Shown: piece by piece, positions 23,676 to 34,846 of the stretch
Layout of the letters: every line of letters begins with the position of its first letter
How positions within the stretch are numbered: the stretch's first letter is position 1
From: Histoplasma ohiense
Lineage: Eukaryota; Ascomycota; Eurotiomycetes; Onygenales; Ajellomycetaceae
Direction: 5' to 3'
DNA: 64,000 nt
Assembly (NCBI GenBank): GCA_017607445.1
Contig: JAEVHH010000003.1
Coordinates: 5,828,001-5,892,000, forward strand
Translations under genes and position numbers: made by a program
The notes under the pieces: generated by a model
Told to the model about the DNA's origin: nothing
Seen by the model: only the letters and a program-made list of their open reading frames with translations
Database searches by the model: none

Positions 23676-24930
23676 TTTCTGTTCAAATCTTCAGCTCACT
23701 TCTTGCTTCTTAAGCTCTTGTCTGTGTTTTAGAGTGAGAGCTCTTCATTTCCCTGTCCTTGTTCATTTATAGATGTAGTTGCATTCACACATGGTGTAGA
23801 AGCTGGGACCACTGTGTTGATGCACTGACTTGCAAAGTATCTCAGCCTGTTGCAATGAATGCAAACTCTTCAGACAATTTGATCAGTAACTTCTCATTCA
23901 AAGAGACCAGATATTTTTGACTGTTCTGTGTTCACATAAGGGGTTCAATTCATGATGTCTGTGGGGGTGGTTGGTGTAGTTGAAGCAGTGGTAGATGTAA
24001 AGTTCTGTCTGTGATTGTTACAGCTTCCTTATACAGTGTTGAAACATGCAAGATTGTTGTTGAGTTGATGCAAGTGGGTGCAGTAGTTGTGATAATGCAA
24101 GGATATAAAATGTGAGGTGCAGAGCTTAAGCAGTTCAAAGCTGATGTGCTGACTCAGAAGATTAATTTTCACACCATCATCTCAGTTCTATCCTTCTGCT
24201 TCACAGATCTTGCTATTAAAATCAGACAGATAGTTCACTAGAGAAGTATTCCACTGATGATTTCTGTTTAGCCACTGCATTGCATGCACTTGCAGTGTAG
24301 AATCCAAGAATAGAACATTCAGTTGGCAAAAGACTTCTTCAGAGGTACACATTTCATGCACACATGACTCAATCCAGGGTTGAAATTTCACTAGAGTGTC
24401 TCCTTCTAGCCAACTATGAATATAGCAGACTTGTGAGAGCAGAGAGTCTATCACAGATTCATCTTCTTCAAGCTTGGCTTTTGTCTTTCATTTTCAGACT
24501 AGATAGATTGAGAGCTCTTCTGTGAATTTGTTGAGAAGAGGGAGGCATTTTTTTCTTTTGTATATAGAGAATGTTGGTGTCTGTGTGATTTCTGATGTAT
24601 TTGTGCTCAGATGATTCAGTTGTCATTGAAGCTCTGTCATCTGCAAGAATTGCTGCTGAAGGAAATTATAAAGCTTGATGTTATCTTCAGCAAAACTTCA
24701 GTTCTCACTCATGAAGAGATGTTCATAATTCATCTCATTTTCATACAAGACTATAGTTCTTAGTTCTGGTAGCTTGGAGATCAGAAGGTTCAGTTCTTAT
24801 TCTTGAAGAAAATACTTCATAAGCACTCAGACTTCTTCACAGCACTATCACAGTGGTGCAGCTTTGTAGAACTTTGGAAATTGCAGATGTTATCACAACA
24901 ACACAGCTTTGTGAAGACTTGATAACTTAT
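23676..24930 (-). pseudogene. Family II gag (broken)
   Basis: The open stretch 24188-24454 resembles the retrotransposon gag fold (FQPWIESCVHEM, LNVLFLDS, YLSDFN). A CCHC-like knuckle near 23840-23890 reads CIHC...YFASQC, where the zinc-ligand His is Tyr, consistent with a CAC/T to TAC/T change. The N-terminal part near 24600-24900 contains Gln/Leu-rich helices. Frames are interrupted. Confidence 0.75.
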
Positions 24931-24987
24931 TCTTAACTTGAGCACCTGAGTACAATTGTAAACATAGAGCACTCGGCTGACACAGAT

Positions 24988-25063
24988 GAATCAATTTGTA
25001 ATGTAACAGGCATACTTCAATTAACAATCTAGCACTATTCTAAATACAGATTACAAATTGATT
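24988..25063 (-). other. Putative self-priming pair of family II element
   Basis: The 13 bases next to the 5' LTR, aatcaatttgtaa (24989-25001, plus strand), are the exact reverse complement of ttacaaattgatt inside the LTR (25051-25063). In the sense of the element the LTR motif lies about 62 bases before the LTR end and could be the RNA 5' end that folds onto the primer-binding site, as in Tf1/sushi elements. No tRNA-type TGG start is seen at the site. Confidence 0.7.
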
Positions 25064-25383
25064 AAGAAAAGAAAGAGAAAAGAGATCAGAAGGAAAGGTT
25101 GTACAAAGAGGATTCTTATAGAGAGGAGATCAGAGTGGAAGAATATCAGAAGCCACCCCACAGTGGAGTATGGAGTGGAAGAACATTGAGGATTACACAG
25201 AAGAATCATTAGAACTACACAAGTGTGGAGCACAAGGCAGAAGAGGTTATGCAGAAGAATCATTAGAGGCTATATGAGTGTGGAGTGCAATAACAGAGAT
25301 GAGTAGATGTACGCGAGCGTGGAACGTGAGGCAGAAGGGGTTGGTTGCGTAAGTTAACTACTAACGGGTGCTAACCCGTCACA
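25002..25383 (-). repeat. Family II 5' LTR (382 bp)
   Basis: It begins TGTAACAGGCATAC and ends AACCCGTCACA on the plus strand. Its right end (about 25309-25383) keeps around eight CpGs, which its partner LTR has lost. The left part is CpG-free. Confidence 0.94.
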
Positions 25384-26450
25384 AGCATGTTCTTAACATG
25401 AATGATATGTTCATCAAGTGTGTTTGAATAGATTACAATATTGTTGAGATAAGCCATGCAATATACATCTAAAAGGTCACTGAGGGCTTTGTTGATATAA
25501 GATTGAAAGATTGCAGAGGCATTGATTAGTTCAAAAGATAAAACTAGATATTCAAAGTGTTCATATTGTATTTGAAATGCTGTTTTTCATTCATTCTTCA
25601 CTTGTATATGAATTCTGTGATATGTGTCTCTAAGATTCAGTTGTGTATATATTTTGGCATCTGCTAATCTATCAAGTATTTCACTTATCAAGGGCAGTGG
25701 ATATTGATTCTTGACTGTTATTTCATTCAATTCTTGATAATCCACACAAAGACACAGGGTTTCATCTTTCTTTGATGTGAATAATACTGATACACTGACT
25801 GAGCTCTTGAATGGATGTATTCAATTCTTCTCTAATGTCTTTTCAATATATTCTTGAAGAACAGAGAGTTCTTGAGGTGATAAGTTATATATTGATCAGT
25901 ATGAGAATTTCTTGCCAGATTTGAGATCTATGATATGATCATGAGATGCATATTCTGCATCAGATATGTCTTCTTGAAATACATCAAAATAATCTTTATA
26001 ATCATCTGAGATATTTGACTCAGTTGCTGCACTCACAGCTTGTAATGATAAGACAGTGAATATAATATTGCCATCATCAATTAGTATTGTGAATTCTTTA
26101 GCAGTATCTAGATGTATGTGGTTAATATTCAATGCTTTTCTATAGATTCAGCATCTTCACACCCAGTCAATATCAGAGTTCACAGCTTTCAATTATGACA
26201 TGCTCAAAATTACATTATATTCATTAATATCAGTCTCTTTGAAATGGTGGAATTTTTTCTGAAGAATATGTTTGTCATTGATAATCTTCATTGCAGTTTT
26301 TTGTTGTTTATATGATTTAATCTTATGATTATCAACTGCTTTCACTACTTTTGATTTATCTTCTGTCTTTGAGAAATATTTTGATGCTCAGATGTGGGAT
26401 ACAAAGTTTGCATCTGTGTCAGAATCCACTAGTGTCCACATCATCAATCA
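25384..26450 (-). pseudogene. Family I protease and RT (right of nested element)
   Basis: Continuation of the pol interrupted at 19727. RT shows LCLCVDYQELN near 25740, LPLISEILDRL and NLRDTYHRI near 25640. The catalytic box reads AYLNNIVIYS near 25460 where YLDD is expected. The stretch 25896-26132 is open (linker DVFQEDISDAEYASHDHIIDL). The protease site near 26420 reads DSDTDANF with Asp in place of the Gly. Stops are present elsewhere. Confidence 0.85.
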
Positions 26451-27610
26451 TTTCACTTCTGTCAGTATTCATATATTCATTGTCAATAACTGTTTATCTT
26501 GCAGCTTAGTTGTTCATATTTTCAATGCAGCAGCTGCTTCTATAATTGAAATTGTTGATTTTTTACTTGTTGAACTTGATTACACTTTTCAAGATGTAAC
26601 ATTCAATAATCATTTGCAATATAATCCTTTTTATGACAGTGAGAACACTTTTTTATTCAGTTATATTTATCTTTCTTGATTTGTTCAGTTGAATCTGTTT
26701 ATTTCTCTCATTTTCTCTTGTTTCAACAGTTGCTAGATTTATCAGAATGATGCTGATTCTCTACAAATATTGCAGATCTTTCTTTGCAAATAGTATGCTG
26801 TCACTCTAACATATTTTTCTTGAGAGTCTGTAGAGTTCAAAGCAACTCTTCATAGTTCTGAGATTCTTGATTTTGATGATTAAGTTCAGTGTGTAGTATC
26901 TTCAATATTTTACTACACAAGTTATCCATTCTTTGTTCTTTGCTATATGAGGGTAAGTAGTATTCTCAGTTTTCAAAATATTTAGAGAAATTGTGTATTG
27001 ATTGTCATTCTTGTTGCTTTACATCTTGAAATTTTTGACTCATCAATCAGCACTGATTCTGTGGATTGTTAATTTGCATTTCTAGATGTGATAGTATATC
27101 ATCAAAAGTCAACAGTGTTGCTTCTTCACATCTCTTATATGATGATACAAAATTCAACCATTTCTGTTTAACATGAGTATCAAGATAGAGTTTAGCATCA
27201 TTTATCTTGTGTTCTTTCATTTGATAATACTGATGATGATGTGTAAAGAGAGTCAATATGTGATCTTTATAGTTTTTGAATTCTAACATATTTTTTCTTT
27301 GATAATAGTTCTTAATCTTTAATCTCAGTGATGTTTCATTATCATCATCTGTATTGTTCACAGATCAATTTTGCAGTGGTTCTGTGATGATATTCTGAAT
27401 TAATTGAGACTCAATGAGAGTATCTTCATGAATCTGCACTTTCAACTTGTTGAGCTGCTGTTGTGTATGTAGAATAGTTAATTGCTGCTCTCATTCATGA
27501 ATTTAATCATTCAACTGTTGCAAATATACATTGTGATCATTGAAGACAGTAGAAGATTCAGATTGATTTTCAAAAGATCTTGTGTATATTGAAATCATCT
27601 TGTGTGTTTT
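26451..27610 (-). pseudogene. Family I gag (broken)
   Basis: The open part 27047-27361 is a helical gag segment (YYQRKNMLEFKNYKDHILTLF, TFDDILSHLEMQINN). Upstream is a Gln-rich coiled segment starting near 27600; downstream are disrupted frames towards the protease. It lies between the 5' LTR and pol as expected. A zinc knuckle was not clearly identified. Confidence 0.7.
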
Positions 27611-27692
27611 TAACTAATGTTGTGTGTTTTAACTAACATTGTGTGCTTTATTGTAGGTGTGCATAACAACAGACCACTCAAATAGAGTTATG

Positions 27693-27802
27693 AGTGATTA
27701 GAATTGTAAGAGATGATTGTAGATATAATTATGAAAGTAGTGTGAAGTACATATATAGAATGTTAAGAAGATAGCAATCTCTATTATTCAAAGCTAATCA
27801 CT
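27693..27802 (-). other. Putative self-priming pair of family I element
   Basis: agtgattag (27693-27701), three bases outside the 5' LTR, is the exact reverse complement of ctaatcact (27794-27802) inside the LTR. The other family I LTRs carry the same motif as agtgattag or agcaattag, which points to an ancestral CpG in its middle. Family III shows the same motif in the same two places. Confidence 0.62.
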
Positions 27803-27975
27803 GATCTTCTAATATCTACAGATATCAGTGAGCATTATATAGATGACCACCACACACTACAGCTGTCTATGGTGTTGTGCACTATGTTCCTCCTCATTAA
27901 TTCTGGCGTGTTCTGTGTTCTTCTATCGCTATATAGCTATTTTATAATATAGATATCTCCGTTGCGCCTATTACA
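27705..27975 (-). repeat. Family I 5' LTR (271 bp)
   Basis: It begins TGTAAGAGATGA and ends TTGCGCCTATTACA on the plus strand, with the target repeat GCTTC just outside. A few CpGs survive near its right end, as in other LTR edges here. Confidence 0.93.
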
Positions 27976-27980
27976 GCTTC

Positions 27981-28656
27981 TCTGTCTTCACATACTTTCA
28001 GCTTATTGAATGAGTGCCTTTGTCCTCTTTGCTGATGAATGACTTTCAAATTGATTATTTGTAGAAAAGAAATACATGTGCAGGGTAGTCTGAACAGCAA
28101 TATGATGTTTTTTTATACTTGAAGTGAGTATACATCTGTTTCTTATGTGGGTTGTGTGAGAGGTAAAGAGTCATTTCAATTTTGTATTCTATCTTCTGTA
28201 TATAACTGTTCTGCTGACTGTCTCTGTCTCTGTTGCAACTGTCTTTGAAGCTTCAAGAGAAGTTTCTATTTCTTCAGTAAGTATACATTTCTTTCTTTTC
28301 ATTGTGGTGACTGTTAATGCTTCTACAGTTACTTCTGATATCATTTCATGTACATCTATCTCTGTTTCTCTCTCAGATTCTTTCATCACTCATTTACTCT
28401 TCTTCACTTTCAATTCCATTTCTTCTCTTTCTTCAACTCTTATTGAGTGAGCATTCATCATCTGTCTTTGTAGAAATTCAGACATCTGCTCAACTGCTTT
28501 GTCTGCTCTCTTTTTGTCCTCTCCTCTTCTGATCAGTTTTTCTCTGTGTACATATGTTCATTGTTTTGTTGGCCTCTCTGTGAATCTTTTCATTGAAGAT
28601 ATTGAATTGGTGTGTTAGACTCTGTGTGAGATGAAGGCATGCACTGCACTTCTACA
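27981..28656 (-). pseudogene. Lys/Glu-rich reading frame, right flank of family I element
   Basis: Minus-strand sequence between the LTR at 27975 and a hAT-type terminus at 28657. The stretch 28189-28389 is open and reads as a charged helix (MKESERETEIDVHEM ...). Upstream in the same frame are segments such as EEREEMELKVKKSK, interrupted by few stops. It may be part of a gene split by the family I insertion, with the other part in 14440-15169. I do not recognise the product, and it may itself be transposon cargo. Confidence 0.4.
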
Positions 28657-28930
28657 TAGACTGGCTGTGTGACCATGCATGGGACTGAGACTAAATATTT
28701 CTCCAGTTCCATTATCAAATTTCTTAGTTCTGGTCCCATATAGTGTTTATTAAATTAGTCACTTTACACTGTTTATATTATAAATCTAGTCTCAGGTCAT
28801 GTTCTTCTTATAAATTACTGATTCTGGTCTCATTTGGTCCCATTTTGTTAAAATGGGACCAAATGGGACCATGATTTACCCTATATAGATGATATAATGC
28901 TATGAGTGTTACCAAAAATCATTACCTATC
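28657..28930. repeat. hAT-type terminus A, left-facing end
   Basis: It starts TAGACTGGCTGTGTGACCAT and is homologous, in inverted orientation, to 35590-35934. Both arms contain the motifs tagtcactttacac, ggtcccat and gagtgttacca in the same order, giving a long imperfect terminal inverted repeat of about 270-340 bp. No convincing 8-bp target repeat is visible outside the two arms. Confidence 0.65.
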
Positions 28931-28977
28931 AAAAGAAGTTTAGTGTGTTTATGCTCTAGTTCTATTTTGAACTAGTA

Positions 28978-29890
28978 ATGATAGTGATAGATAGATTCAC
29001 CGCGGTAGATAGGTTGGCAGCGATAGATTAGCAGTGATAGATTAGCAGCGATAGATTAGCAGTGATAGATTAGCAGCGATAGATTAGCAGCGATAGATTA
29101 GCAGCGATAGATAGATTAGCAGCAGCAATAGATTAGCAGCGATAGATAGATTGGCAGCAGCAATAGATTAGCAGCAATAGATAGATTGGCAGTGGTAGAT
29201 AAATTGGCAGTGATAGATAGGTTGGCAGCGATAGATTAGCAGTGATAGATTAGCAGCGATAGATTAGCAGCGATAGATAGATTGGCAGTGATAGATAGGT
29301 TGGCAGCGATAGATTAGCAGTGATAGATAGCTTAGTAGTGAGGGATAGCTTAGCAGCGAGGGATAGCTTAGCAGTGAGAGATAGCTTAGCAGTGAGGGAT
29401 AGCTTAGCAGCGAAGGATAGCTTAGCAGCGAGGGATAGATTGGCAGCGGCGATAGATTAGCAGTGATAGATAGATTGGCAGCAGCGATAGATTAGCAGCG
29501 ATAGATTAGCAGCAATAGATTGGCAGCGATAGATAGATTGGCAGTGGTAGATAAATTGGCAGCGATAGATAGATTCGCCGCGGTAGATAGGTTGGCAGCG
29601 ATAGATTAGCAGCGATAGATTGGCAGTGATAGCTTAGCAGTGAGGGATAGCTTAGCAGTGAGGGATAGATTGGCAGCGGCGATAGATTAGCAGCGATAGA
29701 TAGATTAGCAGTGATAGATAGATTGACAGCAGTGATAGATTAGCAGCAATAGATAGATTGGCAGTGGTAGATAAATTGGCAGCGATAGATAGGTTGGCAG
29801 CGATAGATAGGTTGGCAGCGATAGCTTAGCAGCGAGGGATAGCTTGCAGCAATAGATAGGTTGGCTGCTGGCAGCACTAGATAGGGGCGA
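28978..29890. repeat. Minisatellite of agcagcgatagatt-type units
   Basis: About 0.9 kb of head-to-tail units, mainly 14 bp (agcagcgatagatt) and 18 bp (ggcagcgatagatagatt) with some gggatagctt variants. Many CpGs survive here although the surrounding 50 kb is nearly CpG-free; the alternative form of each unit has tg at that place. It lies between hAT-type termini and has no coding sense beyond low-complexity open frames. Confidence 0.9.
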
Positions 29891-29924
29891 TATCTCCACC
29901 AATCATATCATCAGATTGATATCT

Positions 29925-30360
29925 AAGATATGTATTATATAATCATCAGAACAGGACCAAACCTCAGTCAAAATCATAATCAGTCCCAGATCATGTTCTT
30001 ATTTTTGATAGTCAGTCACTTTACATGAAATATCAAGATTTATTAGTCCCATTTCTAGGCTGGCCGGTGGGACCATGAATTTCATGTTTGATTTGGTTTG
30101 GTTTGGTCCCAGTCCATTTCTTGGCGTGATTTCCAGTGGGACCAGGATCAGAATGGGAGTGTAAAGAGACCAAAATTTTCAGAAATGGAGTGTAAAAGAA
30201 CCAGATTTAGATCTAACATGACTATTATGAAATCAATAAAATTTATTATTCCATGCAAAGTGACTGACTATGAAAAATAAGAACATGATCTGGGACTGAT
30301 CATGATTTTAGCTCAAGTTTGATCCCATTCTGATGATTATGTAATATATGACAATTGATA
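29925..30360. repeat. Palindromic head-to-head hAT 3' ends
   Basis: 29925-30030 (tataatcatcagaac ... atagtcagtcactttaca) is a plus-oriented copy of the hAT 3' subterminal region, and 30056-30360 is the same region in minus orientation starting TAGGCTGGCCGGTGGGACC. The first copy lacks the terminal repeat. The minus copy belongs to the transposase at 30470-32850. Confidence 0.6.
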
Positions 30361-30469
30361 ACAATTATTGGTAACACTCACAATACATGACAATTGGTAA
30401 CAATTATTGGTAATGCTCACAAGCTCATTAATACTATATACAATCATACTCAATTTTTTTCTTCACTAT

Positions 30470-32850
30470 ATCATTGAAAGAGAATTCTGTCACAATAGAA
30501 TTCTTATCAACAATTTCTTTTTCTTTTTCATACTTAATCATCATCAATTTCTTTACAGTTTCTTCTTGTAATTGATTACAATGATAGTGACAAATATCTC
30601 AACTTGAGTTAAACTTTCTCTTCATATCAACTTCTGTCAATGAAATTGTCAGAATATCATATGTCATTATTGTCATTGTTGAGTACTGACTGTTGATCAT
30701 CCTCCACAGATCTAAAATAGATTTTTCTTTGATATTAACAGAATCATCATATAGATAGTGATCAAATTCAGTATTGCAAGAATTTTGTTTGCTCAGATTT
30801 TCAGCAGCAATCAACAAGTACAAATCCTTAATCAATAAATATTAGTAACAGATTAATATCAATATCTCAGTGAGTATTATAAAAAACAAAGTTACTAATC
30901 AAAGAATCATGCTCTATTGACTCTTCAATTTGTATATTATTCTGTTTATATTGTCAATAGTTGTTGTTGTAGTATGTCTGAGCTATATCAACATAGATTT
31001 GTCATTCTTCCACCATCCAATCTCTGAAAGTATATGTATTGATTCAATGAGAGGGATCAAGTACAGCAGCAACAGCATAGTAATCAGCAAATGATTGATT
31101 GATTCTTGTATAATACTCTGCAAGTTTGTCTCAAGCTCTTTCAATTGCTGCAGAAATAACTCTATCTCAGAATTGCTCTTCTCATACACAAATCATCTGA
31201 GTTTTCAAATAAGTAAATAAACTGTTGTATATTCATCAAGAAGCTTGCATCATTGATGTTACTGTAATAAACACAGTCTTTGTTGTTTTGTAAAAGATAA
31301 ATAACAGTTCAACAATATATTTTAACTGTGTCCACTCTATATCAGAAAGTTTCAGAGCACAAATCTTCTCTCACTCAGAATTCTGAACTCAATGATTCAC
31401 AGCATCTTTTAGTCAAAGTGTTTGAACTGTCATTTTATAGATAGAACTCCACTGTATTTGAATATTTTGTATCATATTAAGAGAAGGAACTGAGCTGTGT
31501 GTGGCTTGAATATTATAGAATCATTGTTGTTGTTTGAGAGAAGTACTGATTGCATTGACAATGTGATGAATCTAAAAAAGATAATAAGATAGTTAGCAAA
31601 TTGATCAATTTTCACTGAAGTATTATCAAATATCATTACCTTGTGAAGAGTTGATGAGAATGTGATGTGAGTAATAATTTCAACATCATTCTCATCAAAA
31701 CAACTGATCAGTTCTGTGTTTTCAGATTCAATATCCAGATCTTTAATCAATGCTTGAACAACAAGCTGAATAATGTGTGCAATACAGAGAATATATCTAT
31801 GTTTATCATTTCATCTATACAATATCAGTTTTTATTTCAGACTCTGTATCATGATCAAGTTGTTTGCTGCATTGTCTGTTGTGATTGCAAGAAGATCTGA
31901 TGAAATATCTCAGTAATCATTTTTAATGATTGTCATGAGAATATCAGTCATATATTCATCTGTATGACTGCTCTTCAATTGTTCAAAGTCAATCAATTTC
32001 TCTTTATAATTTCAATTCTCATCAATGAAATAACAAACTGCATTCAAAAAGAATAGATTGTTGATGCTTGTTCATACATTCACTGTCAGTGATATCTTCT
32101 GTTGTTTCTTCAACAGAAGTCCAAGTTGTTGCATATCATTGTTGTAATGTGTATCAAGAGAAGAGCAGAGACTGAATTGATGAGGAATTTGAATATATGA
32201 ATTAAGCATTTGAAGTAAAGTTTGAAATTCTGAGTTTTCAACAGCATACAGTGGAAGATTCAAGAATATATATAGATATAGAAGTTGTTCTTGAAAGTTG
32301 TCTGATGAAAGAGTTGAAATTGAAAGATTGACATCAGTTTGTTGTTGTTTTCACATGTTTTCCTGCAAAATAGTACATAAGTGTTACCAAATATTGTTAT
32401 CATTAATGAGAGTAGATGATATAAGTACCAGTCCATGAAGAATATTCTGATGTTTTTCTCTAAGCTGTAGACAATCAGCAGATTTCAAATGTCATGTGAT
32501 TTCTTCTGATTCATATTCACTTCAGAATGGATGTTTTTGTATGAAGTTGCAATGATTACAGCAGAGAAATGACTCTTCAGTGATTTTCACAGTAACTTAT
32601 TGAAAGTTTTTTCATAGATCTTCTCATTGTCTATACTGGCTTTTTTATAGATTGTGTTGTTTTTCATCATCAAGAAAAAAGAAAGTATGCATTCATCAGA
32701 CTTGAAAGAGCTCATCTTGTAAGAACTTGTAAATAATATAAATTGTTTGATTCACTCTTATTTCTATAAGATCTTGAATCTCCATTAAAGAAGGTGATGA
32801 ATTCCCTGATTCAGCAATTACTGAAGTTGTCATGATGAATATAAATGATG
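30470..32850 (-). pseudogene. hAT-family transposase (broken)
   Basis: The minus strand reads, in order, an N-terminal segment, a BED-like zinc region near 32540 (CCNHCN...), and a central catalytic region with the conserved hAT motifs TTDNAANN near 31870 and CIAHIIQLVVQ near 31770. At the C-terminus (30500-30720) is the hAT dimerisation domain with DLWRMINSQY, MTYDILTISLTE and a KRKFNSS segment (VERxFS-like). Length is near 780 codons, a usual size for hAT. Stops, mostly TGA or TAA, break it into pieces of up to 92 codons. hAT enzymes cut and paste DNA and make 8-bp target repeats. Confidence 0.85.
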
Positions 32851-33340
32851 AGAAATTATGTGTGGAATGAATTCTGAGGATAATAAAGTTAAGAAATTTG
32901 TTGAGTTTTTTTTTACTCTCTTTTCATTAACCCACTCTAATTGGTTAGAACACTAGTAGAATATATTTATAAACAACAACAAAATTATGATAAAATAGAA
33001 AAGAATGATAATTAAAATATTAAAGATATTATTAAGGTTTATACAAAAAGTTGATTCATTAGATATATTATCTATCTCTAATATATCACAATTCCACAGT
33101 ATGAATTTATCATCTTTCATTGTTTACTGATACTATATGTAAAGTCACACACACCTTACAGTATACATACACATATATATATATATATATATCATGAGTA
33201 TAATATCACTATGATAATATATTCTCACAACAAAGAATTGCATAATGTAAAATATCAAATAAAAAATTTGTAATCTCTGACAGATAATAATACAATTAAT
33301 TTAACAAAAATATTAAAAAACAAATATGTAAAAAAAAAAA
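32851..33340. other. AT-rich non-coding stretch with TA microsatellite
   Basis: Lies upstream of the hAT transposase start. It holds a (TA)n run at about 33172-33192 and very AT-rich sequence. I see no gene in it. Confidence 0.6.
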
Positions 33341-34262
33341 TTTTTTCTTAGATCATTTTCTCTTCTTCTTCAACTTTTTTCTTCTTCTTCTTCTTCTTTT
33401 TCTTCTTTTTCTTCTCTTTCTTTTTCTCTTCATTCTTCACAATTCAATTCTTCTCTTTCTTCTTCTTTCTCTTCTTTTTCTTCTTATTCAAGAAAACAAT
33501 CATCTCAAAACCCTTCTCAGCTATCTTCTCAGATAAGAGAGGATTCTTCTCTCTTTTCATTAGATTTATTTGAGCTTCAAAGTTCTGCATCTTCTGATCT
33601 GCTGTTTCAGATTCTATCTCTGCAGTAAGCAAATTAGCATGCTCAGAAAGCAATACTGCCTCCTCAATATTCTGAATCATTGAGTGTATACAAGATTTAA
33701 ACAAGGCCTCAATGCTCTGATTCTCTTCAGAAGCCTGCTAATCAATTAGACAACAGAATCATTATCAAAAAATGTTATCAATGAATATATTTAAAATACA
33801 ATCTATCAGCTTGAGTTTCTTTGTCTTACAGACAAACACATCTTCAATCTTTTTCTGACAGTGCTTTTTTGCAGTCATCATCTTCTCAGCTCTCTTTCTC
33901 TTCATCTTGATTTCAAATCATTTCTGTGAGTGCTTCTGATCTCAGCACTGCTGCATGAGCAACTTCACTGCTTTCTTCTTCAACTTCTCACACATTGAGT
34001 CATCAGCATCATTCCTTTTATAATATTAGTCAAATTTCAGCAGAAGTATTATTCAAAATCATTATCAATCTACTTCATTATGAAGTTTTTTCAAGACAAT
34101 ATGACATGTTTTGTGATCAGTCTCTTCACACTTGAAGGATTCTTTCTCTTTCTTCTCAAGGTGATGATGATGCTTGCATGTTTTGATGATACACAGAGCC
34201 ACCAAATGTTCCTTGGAGAAAGAGACAGATATGTTTTCAGTGGAAGAGAGAAAGAGAAACAC
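33340..34262 (-). pseudogene. Lys-rich coiled-coil reading frames, product unknown
   Basis: Minus-strand exon-like segments: 34065-34262 (open; cysteines and histidines in KTCKHHHHLEKKEKESFKC), 33830-34010 (MCEKLKKKAVKLLMQQC, KRKRAEKMMTAKKHC) and 33444-33704 (open; helical NIEEAVLLSEHANLLTAEIE followed by a Lys tail). A GT...AG interruption is plausible between them but not certain. It lies between the hAT transposase and the histone-like gene and is transcribed away from the latter. The arrangement suggests cargo or a second element gene; I cannot assign a family. Confidence 0.4.
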
Positions 34263-34846
34263 ATTCTAATTGTGATGATGAAAATTTCTAGAGAAAATAA
34301 TATATTCTTTTTATAAGTTACTATCCACACAGAAATGTGATGGGAAGAACAGAGATATATCAAAGAATTCAAGAAGAAAGAAAATCTACTTCTATATATT
34401 ATAAGAAATTACATATCTCATAGCAACACTGTTTGCATTTTTGTGCTACTTGTTGATATCACATACTGTATGCACTCTGCAAGTTATATTATGGCTGAAT
34501 GCAGATGAGATGTTTCTTTGTTGCTATAGAGATTATTTGTATATACAATCTTTCAGTTTAACATTCACACATGTTTTTCTTTTTCTTTGTTCTTTCTCTC
34601 TTCTCTCTCTAACCCATCATAATTCTGCAGCAGTATGTTAACTATTAAAAACAATATGAATATCTCAATGTTTTCTGTGAATGAATACTGATTGATTAAT
34701 TGATTCTATCTAGCAAATTCATCATCATAAGTCTCTGTTCTTTTCTTTCTGAAATCTATACATCTATTCTCTGTGTTCATCTTCTCTCACTTTCTGATTT
34801 CTTTTCTCTCACTTCTCAATTTCTCTTCTCTCCCTCAATAAAAAAA

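Larger units (their letters stand above)
19728..25383 (-). mobile_element. Complete Ty3/gypsy family II element (nested, 5656 bp)
   Basis: 3' LTR at 19728-20109 and 5' LTR at 25002-25383, each 382 bp, flanked by the perfect 5-bp repeat AGCAT (19723-19727 and 25384-25388). It sits in the RT region of the family I element, so it is younger than that insertion. Gag, protease, RT, RNase H, integrase and chromodomain are all recognisable in order on the minus strand. The two LTRs differ only by transitions, mostly TG in one against CA in the other. Confidence 0.96.
15170..27975 (-). mobile_element. Complete Ty3/gypsy family I element with nested insertion
   Basis: 3' LTR at 15170-15440 and 5' LTR at 27705-27975, both 271 bp, flanked by the perfect 5-bp target duplication GCTTC (15165-15169 and 27976-27980). 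Removing the nested family II element and its target repeat leaves about 7145 bp. Order on the minus strand: LTR, putative primer-binding site, gag, protease, RT, RNase H, integrase, chromodomain, a gene in the opposite direction (15984-17134), purine tract, LTR. All coding parts carry stops. Confidence 0.94.

Noticed and set aside
19728..25383. Family II element as possibly active, given perfect target repeats and equal-length LTRs
   Set aside because: Stops in RT, RNase H and integrase and a YMNN catalytic box make it non-autonomous and inactive.
28978..29890. Regularly spaced repeats resembling an array of a CRISPR type
   Set aside because: Units are 14-18 bp head to tail with no unique spacers and the genome is eukaryotic; it is a minisatellite.
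29705..29902. Open frame with Tyr-Leu-Ser-Leu-Pro repeats
   Set aside because: It is the minisatellite read on the minus strand.
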